Below are positions 6,501-9,505 of a DNA stretch of 9,505 nt, piece after piece. The notes beneath the pieces were generated by a model. It was not told where the DNA came from and did no database searches. It saw only the letters and a list, made by a program, of their open reading frames with translations. The translations under genes and the position numbers were made by a program. How positions within the stretch are numbered: the first letter of the stretch is position 1; every line of letters starts with the position of its first letter. This DNA is from Thermococci archaeon (lineage in GTDB: Archaea > Methanobacteriota_B > Thermococci > Thermococcales > Thermococcaceae), in assembly GCA_003663525.1 (NCBI GenBank), contig QMUF01000053.1, positions 1 to 9,505 on the forward strand, in the 5' to 3' direction.

Positions 6501-9042
6501 CTCCTACGGAATTAACAGGCAGGCTTCCAAGAGCATATGCACCTACAGCCAGCACATCTGGTTTTACTCTTCCTAATGCATTGGGTCCTCTGTCTGAGAA
6601 CGATACAACATCTCCATAGTTGGCTAATTCAAAGCCCCATGGACCGTCGTCATAACCAAATAATGCTCTATAACCAAATTCCACTGCTCCACCTACACTT
6701 ATTACTCCTGGGGATGAGCCATACCTATGAGTGGTGCCATATCCTGGTCCTCCATTACCCATAGCAAACAAGAACACTGTGTTTGGAGCATACATTTCAG
6801 TCATGTAATAGAGGAATCTCTCATACCAGCTGAATCCTTTTTGGGTGTCAGAAGACACAGAATAGCTGTTGCTTGCTACAAGAGCCTCATCTCCTGTTCC
6901 AATTATTCCATCGTATCCTTCCACTGCGAAGTAAAGGTAATCTAACCAGCTACCTCCTTGGTACAATGAACCCTCAGCAATTATTTTTGCTCCAATTGCA
7001 TTACCAAATGTTAGTCCTAGGAAAGTTCTACCTCTCGCACCCACAGCAGCAGCACAAAGTGTTCCGTGGTCTCCTCCTGCAATATAAATGCTACCTATCA
7101 TGAATGCTACAAGATCACCATTTTCAGGTATTCTGGGTGAAAGTCCCCATCTCTCAGCAACTTTGTCAGAATATGGTATTGGAGTTGTTCCATCACTTAT
7201 GAAGTAGATTAATCCTCCTGAAAGATCTGCATATCCGTCTTGGCCAAACCAGTTTTCAAAGGTATCCCAGAAGTCTAATTGAACCACAGGATTATCTTTA
7301 GTGTGCCCACTATCCTTGTTAAAATCAATGACTACTGAAGGAGCTAGGTCAACATATATGGTATCGTATGTTTGATTTGCATTTGGATCTGTTACGAGGA
7401 CGAATCCTCCATACCAGTCATTCCAGAGCGTCATGTCTGGGTGAAGCCCAAGTTTCATACTTCCGCTTTGTGTCGGAATGTTCAGTGTTTTGTCAAGAGG
7501 TAGTTTAATATCATAATAGAAACCTCCAAGTTGAGGATCATATGCATAGACTGTATACCCAGTAAGGAGAACTGTTGCATTGGCATCTGGGAGGAGGTAG
7601 TCTGCATTTATATCAGTTGGGCTTTCCCATAGTCCTTGATAGACTTCTCCTCCATAATAGGCATCTCCGTTGTAATCATATATTACTGTTGGAACGGGAT
7701 AGTCTTCTATAGCATCGGAGACATGTAAGTAGTCGTTTGTGAAGTTGTTGCCTAACCCTACATCATATAGATAGTCAGCACTTATTAACCAAAGTTTTCC
7801 TCCATTTTCGAGATATTGGGTAAGGTTCCCAATGTCTGCATTTGTGAGAGTGTTGTTGTAAGTAGCTCCTGTAAACCATATGATAAGGCTGTAATTACTT
7901 AATATTGTAGCATTTGGTCCGTTAGCGCTCTCATTTGGAATTTCATAGTAGGTGTAATTAGCACCTAGAGAATCTAGAGCACTGACATAGAACAATTCTA
8001 GAATATCTCCCCCATCATCATCCACAAGAAGGATATTACTCACGTTTCCAATCCACGTGAGAGTGTTGTTGATAAGTTGGGCTCTTTCACTGTCATCTGG
8101 AACATTTGCTAAATCAAAGCTAGTAAAAACTGTGGTATAGTTTCCTTTATATCCAACTCCAAAATATCCATATACTGGGTATGGTTCAATTGGGTAACTT
8201 GTGTTGGCATACCATGAGGATAGATATCCCGAGAATGTGGCAAAGTCTGCAAATGTGTATCCAAAAAGCAGATAATTGATCATGGAGTTTCCATCAAAAG
8301 CTATTGGCCATCCATAGTATGTAGAGTTAGGATTTGTATCAACTGCATAGGCATCCTGAAGATCTGGGTTTCCAAAATCGACACCACTGTCTATTACTGC
8401 CACATTCACCCCTTCTCCGGTGATTCCCAAGTCAAACCAAGTATTCCAAGAACCATGGTGATATATGGCGAAATAATCAGTAGGTTGTGATGGAGCTTTG
8501 ACGTTGGCACGTGAGATGGTTAATTTGGCTTCTCCAGTGGTTGCTGGACTGTTTTCTCTAAGCTCTTTGAGTTTTCCTGAGAGAACCTCTTTGAAAGAGA
8601 GAATCCTCTTCTCACTCAAGCTTTCTTTTGGTCTCAACATTTTAGCCCTTTCAGCGAATTTTGACTGAGGTAGTTCCATGAATGCTAAAGAATTTTCTTC
8701 ATCTTTATTGATTTCAATAGGTTCTACTGGGTTTATACGTGTGATTGCTTCTACTTCTGGAAGAGATGCGATCTTTCTTAACGTGATTTTGCTATCTCTT
8801 TTTACTGGGACTTTTACAATGTAAATGTAGTTATTTAGAACTTTTGTCTTTCCTAGGATTTCGGCACCGATTATTCTAGAACTAATTTCCTCTGTTGTTA
8901 TAATATGAAGTAGGATTATCTTCTGATTATCGAGTTCAAGAACTCCTTGTGTTTCTTTTCCATCTAGGATCTCAAGTAATTTGGGATCAATTTTTTCTAA
9001 TGGGTCCGTAAATGTCTCTTGGTTATTATTTGTGGGGGGCAA
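3529..9042 (-). CDS. Giant pyrolysin-like subtilase (S8 family serine protease), main frame
   Basis: This open frame encodes 1837 residues, a secreted protease whose true start is in another frame at 9154 (see that entry). A propeptide of about 190 residues comes first. The catalytic Asp is D218 (VAVIDSGVDFGNPD), the His H659 (GGDHGTLCAA) and the Ser S860 (SGTSLATPMAAG); N763 (AMGNGGPG) is the oxyanion Asn. About 440 residues separate Asp and His, far more than in ordinary subtilisins, and hold a nested Rossmann/ThuA-like domain (about 336-425, NILLVDDDGGD to GGKLWLISADY). After the catalytic part come beta-sandwich segments (about 943-1010, 1106-1165, 1188-1240), a PPC-like domain (about 1385-1465), a CARDB-like domain (about 1525-1627) and a helical tail (1743-1837) that resembles the pyrolysin C-terminus. 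Many N-X-S/T sites suggest glycosylation. It is a paralogue of pyrolysin rather than pyrolysin itself. The TTG at 9042 has no ribosome binding site, and an in-frame TAA lies at 9049-9051, so it is unlikely to be the start. Confidence 0.9.
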   Translation of the reverse strand: MPPTNNNQETFTDPLEKIDPKLLEILDGKETQGVLELDNQKIILLHIITTEEISSRIIGAEILGKTKVLNNYIYIVKVPVKRDSKITLRKIASLPEVEAITRINPVEPIEINKDEENSLAFMELPQSKFAERAKMLRPKESLSEKRILSFKEVLSGKLKELRENSPATTGEAKLTISRANVKAPSQPTDYFAIYHHGSWNTWFDLGITGEGVNVAVIDSGVDFGNPDLQDAYAVDTNPNSTYYGWPIAFDGNSMINYLLFGYTFADFATFSGYLSSWYANTSYPIEPYPVYGYFGVGYKGNYTTVFTSFDLANVPDDSERAQLINNTLTWIGNVSNILLVDDDGGDILELFYVSALDSLGANYTYYEIPNESANGPNATILSNYSLIIWFTGATYNNTLTNADIGNLTQYLENGGKLWLISADYLYDVGLGNNFTNDYLHVSDAIEDYPVPTVIYDYNGDAYYGGEVYQGLWESPTDINADYLLPDANATVLLTGYTVYAYDPQLGGFYYDIKLPLDKTLNIPTQSGSMKLGLHPDMTLWNDWYGGFVLVTDPNANQTYDTIYVDLAPSVVIDFNKDSGHTKDNPVVQLDFWDTFENWFGQDGYADLSGGLIYFISDGTTPIPYSDKVAERWGLSPRIPENGDLVAFMIGSIYIAGGDHGTLCAAAVGARGRTFLGLTFGNAIGAKIIAEGSLYQGGSWLDYLYFAVEGYDGIIGTGDEALVASNSYSVSSDTQKGFSWYERFLYYMTEMYAPNTVFLFAMGNGGPGYGTTHRYGSSPGVISVGGAVEFGYRALFGYDDGPWGFELANYGDVVSFSDRGPNALGRVKPDVLAVGAYALGSLPVNSVGDGYWSSDLWSGTSLATPMAAGIAALVYEAFYESYGRWPTAQEVKEILMSTAKNVNHDVFSQGAGFLNAYRAVQVAMGLDGILVSPTKWQAGHTDYPAFANVIYPGESVSKTFEVRNMNSTDAKTIEVSAERFEKIGEVELDVIGNSWAYYRVDQYIPNGTDLMKITLYTEYKYFDSNGDYSSNAYPWFRVWDVTYVGNTSTFNLLTQGLNEGNSVSASLGDPLTKFHDALYIQIRDMWRLYGKTDTYPAKLKMEFYKRVPWQWVELSTMNLTVPANGSTTFEATVTVPENTSYGVYGGAIYLKYNGEETTIPVSVAVASPTANFEFGDNTTASGLYDNSNVYGFFDWGWRYESGDWRVFHFNIPESEEGSYVLVDLDWENEMTDINLHLLGPVVDEWSTTYPDIFGPYTLKEIGRSDDGYVSAGLFLYQTTSGDTEELIGAKAINGLNAILLHNVLLNGTKNYETFSGKVGLAEIYPERWLETLDSQTGQNTFIVELPAWAGNITATAFGFSTPMAYSNVIAPSTGDSHYYTVNVTTSPILDVELNSVWDDLAGLDLDLYVYYNASGTLIEVGSSTTATSDETVTLDFPTPGQYVIEVYSWSNPALGSATYDLKITTIDGTELQVKNITESNGAYTITAAYNLTDEHMNATLPLNGIILIGTNKNPLLFQVPVVLTPSPYDVKIAGIETSGVPYVDGIYNVTIYVTNDGLSNATDVEVMVIRDNIPTDIQVSIPTIAPGEIYNVTFSIPMGDSLLHEYKFVVNAPQDMNLENNEQLVYAQAYEKTTFGNELKSKKALFSESIGFAEIAQVSTAGGKKVKTIVEGEKGAIVTVFIDIPKDRPGYYIRITGGKKVSRSLIELPETRALKVQVQITSPANRTQILVLYPLTGQERILQLNYFYYTSYRAQVFKFNKLYNEALDLGVSNDTLQQALTLNQTAAEYYNSAIKMSDYRIPPYLGDVRLIIPLRNAYLNIRNAIKLLEEAIEEIESS

Positions 9043-9154
9043 TTTTTGTTACTTTATAAGAAATTTGGGAGGTCTTTGCAGAGCCTAAGGCAGTAGGAAT
9101 TGCTGAAAGTACAATCAATATTACAATAAGAACACTCAATGTCCGTCTATCCAT
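9026..9154 (-). CDS. Signal-peptide part of the protease, separated by a frame break at a C6 run
   Basis: This 42-codon frame starts with MDRRTLSVLIVILIVLSAIP and continues TALGSA, a clear signal peptide (two arginines, hydrophobic core, small residues at the likely cleavage site). It then reads KTSQISYKVTKIAP and stops at TAA 9026-9028. The Shine-Dalgarno GGAGGG (9161-9166), six bases before the ATG, and an upstream TATA box show that this is the real start of the protease gene. The frame changes at a run of six C (minus strand, 9034-9039 region). With five C the reading would continue KIAPTNNNQETFTDP into the long frame, giving about 1874 residues. The gap may be a sequencing error, a slippery phase-variable tract, a programmed +1 shift, or a real inactivating mutation. 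Confidence 0.85.
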   Translation of the reverse strand: MDRRTLSVLIVILIVLSAIPTALGSAKTSQISYKVTKIAPHK

Positions 9155-9160
9155 TTTTGT

Positions 9161-9218
9161 CCCTCCAGTAAAGTACTTCACCCTTTCATTATAATGTGCA
9201 TCGATATAAGCATTTCGG
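9161..9218 (-). promoter_or_regulatory. Promoter and ribosome binding site of the protease gene
   Basis: On the minus strand CCGAAATGCTTATAT (9218 to 9204) looks like a BRE (CCGAAA) plus TATA box. Transcription is expected near 9180, giving a leader of about 25 bases that ends in the strong Shine-Dalgarno GGAGGG (9161-9166) six bases before the ATG at 9154. Confidence 0.65.
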
Positions 9219-9346
9219 CATTACAGTTTAACTATGCTCATAATTGTTATGAATTATTCTCTAATGTCCAACCATAGTTATTGAGATATTAATAATAGAA
9301 AAAGAGATGAATTAGAAATTTCTCAACAAATAATCTAAATGAATGG
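9219..9346. other. AT-rich intergenic spacer upstream of the protease
   Basis: No gene is visible. The stretch holds two inverted repeats just upstream of the protease promoter: TAACTATG (9229-9236) with CATAGTTA (9273-9280), and ATAATT (9240-9245) with AATTAT (9252-9257). They could be operator half-sites but such short AT-rich repeats also occur by chance. Confidence 0.3.
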
Positions 9347-9370
9347 AAAAATCTTAAAATTAAAAGATAA
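9347..9370 (-). terminator. Terminator of the amidohydrolase gene
   Basis: On the minus strand ATCTT (9368 to 9364) and AAGAT (9355 to 9351) form a weak 5-bp stem around an AT loop, followed by a T run at 9347-9351. It begins a few bases after the stop codon at 9373-9375. Confidence 0.5.
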
Positions 9371-9372
9371 GA

Positions 9373-9505
9373 CTAAGATACCTCAAAAGCTAGTCCAACT
9401 TCTAAGGCCGTTCCTAATGGGAGGACTTCTTCATCTACATTGAACTTTGGGTGGTGGTGAGGATGGGTTATCCCTTTCTCCTCGTTTTTGATGCCCAGAG
9501 CTATA
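9373..9505 (-). CDS. C-terminus of an M20-family amidohydrolase/carboxypeptidase, 5' part outside window
   Basis: The last 44 codons of a minus-strand gene are present, translated by hand: IALGIKNEEKGITHPHHHP then KFNVDEEVLPLGTALEVGLAFEVS and TAG at 9375-9373. The HPHHHPKFNVDE segment followed by LPLGTALE is characteristic of the M20D amidohydrolases (aminoacylase, carboxypeptidase CPSA, IAA-amino-acid hydrolase types), where one of these histidines is a metal ligand of the two-zinc site. These cytoplasmic enzymes cut N-acyl or peptide bonds of single amino acids; the exact substrate cannot be told from this tail. About 218 bases and a terminator separate it from the protease start, so it is probably a separate transcript. 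Confidence 0.85.
   Translation of the reverse strand, partial: IALGIKNEEKGITHPHHHPKFNVDEEVLPLGTALEVGLAFEVS

Noticed and set aside
6537..7103. Three plus-strand open frames opposite the protease catalytic region
   Set aside because: They overlap each other and lie opposite the subtilase motifs; their translations are compositionally odd and lack start signals.

Overview
The window reads as chromosomal DNA of a hyperthermophilic archaeon of the Thermococcales, most likely Pyrococcus. The evidence is the gene content: an archaeal NMD3 homologue, a DUF424 protein, a very large pyrolysin-type subtilase and an M20 amidohydrolase tail. It is also the signals: Shine-Dalgarno sequences such as GGAGGG and GGTGAG, TATA boxes about 25-40 bases before starts, and T-rich terminators. 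The species is not provable from this window.

Layout, left to right. (1) 1-1155, minus: the N-terminal 385 codons of NMD3, a 50S-subunit assembly/quality factor, running off the left edge. (2) About 1206-2395, minus: a tnpB-only IS200/IS605-family (IS1341-type) element. Its TnpB lacks the usual RuvC-II glutamate but has a glutamate at a relocated position. The 3' end of tnpB folds into a multibranched RNA (predicted omega/reRNA), and the frame closes only in flanking host DNA, on top of the nmd3 promoter. The element sits between two divergent host promoters. (3) 2452-3126, plus: a 224-aa protein with one N-terminal membrane anchor and no family I recognise. (4) 3121-3420, minus: a DUF424 protein converging on the previous gene with a 6-bp overlap. 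(5) 3529-9154, minus: a giant secreted pyrolysin-like serine protease. Its signal peptide, with strong ribosome binding site and promoter, is encoded in one frame and the rest of the protein in another; the frames meet at a run of six C. Removing one C restores a single frame of about 1874 residues. (6) 9155-9372: promoter region of the protease, containing weak inverted repeats, then a terminator. (7) 9373-9505, minus: the C-terminus of an M20-family amidohydrolase/carboxypeptidase.

The protease and the amidohydrolase could both serve peptide use, the main carbon source of these organisms, but they look like separate transcription units. The points most worth checking are the poly-C frame break in the protease, the nested domain between its catalytic Asp and His, the rearranged TnpB active site, and the structured RNA whose predicted guide would be taken from the nmd3 promoter. 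No tRNA, rRNA or CRISPR array was seen.
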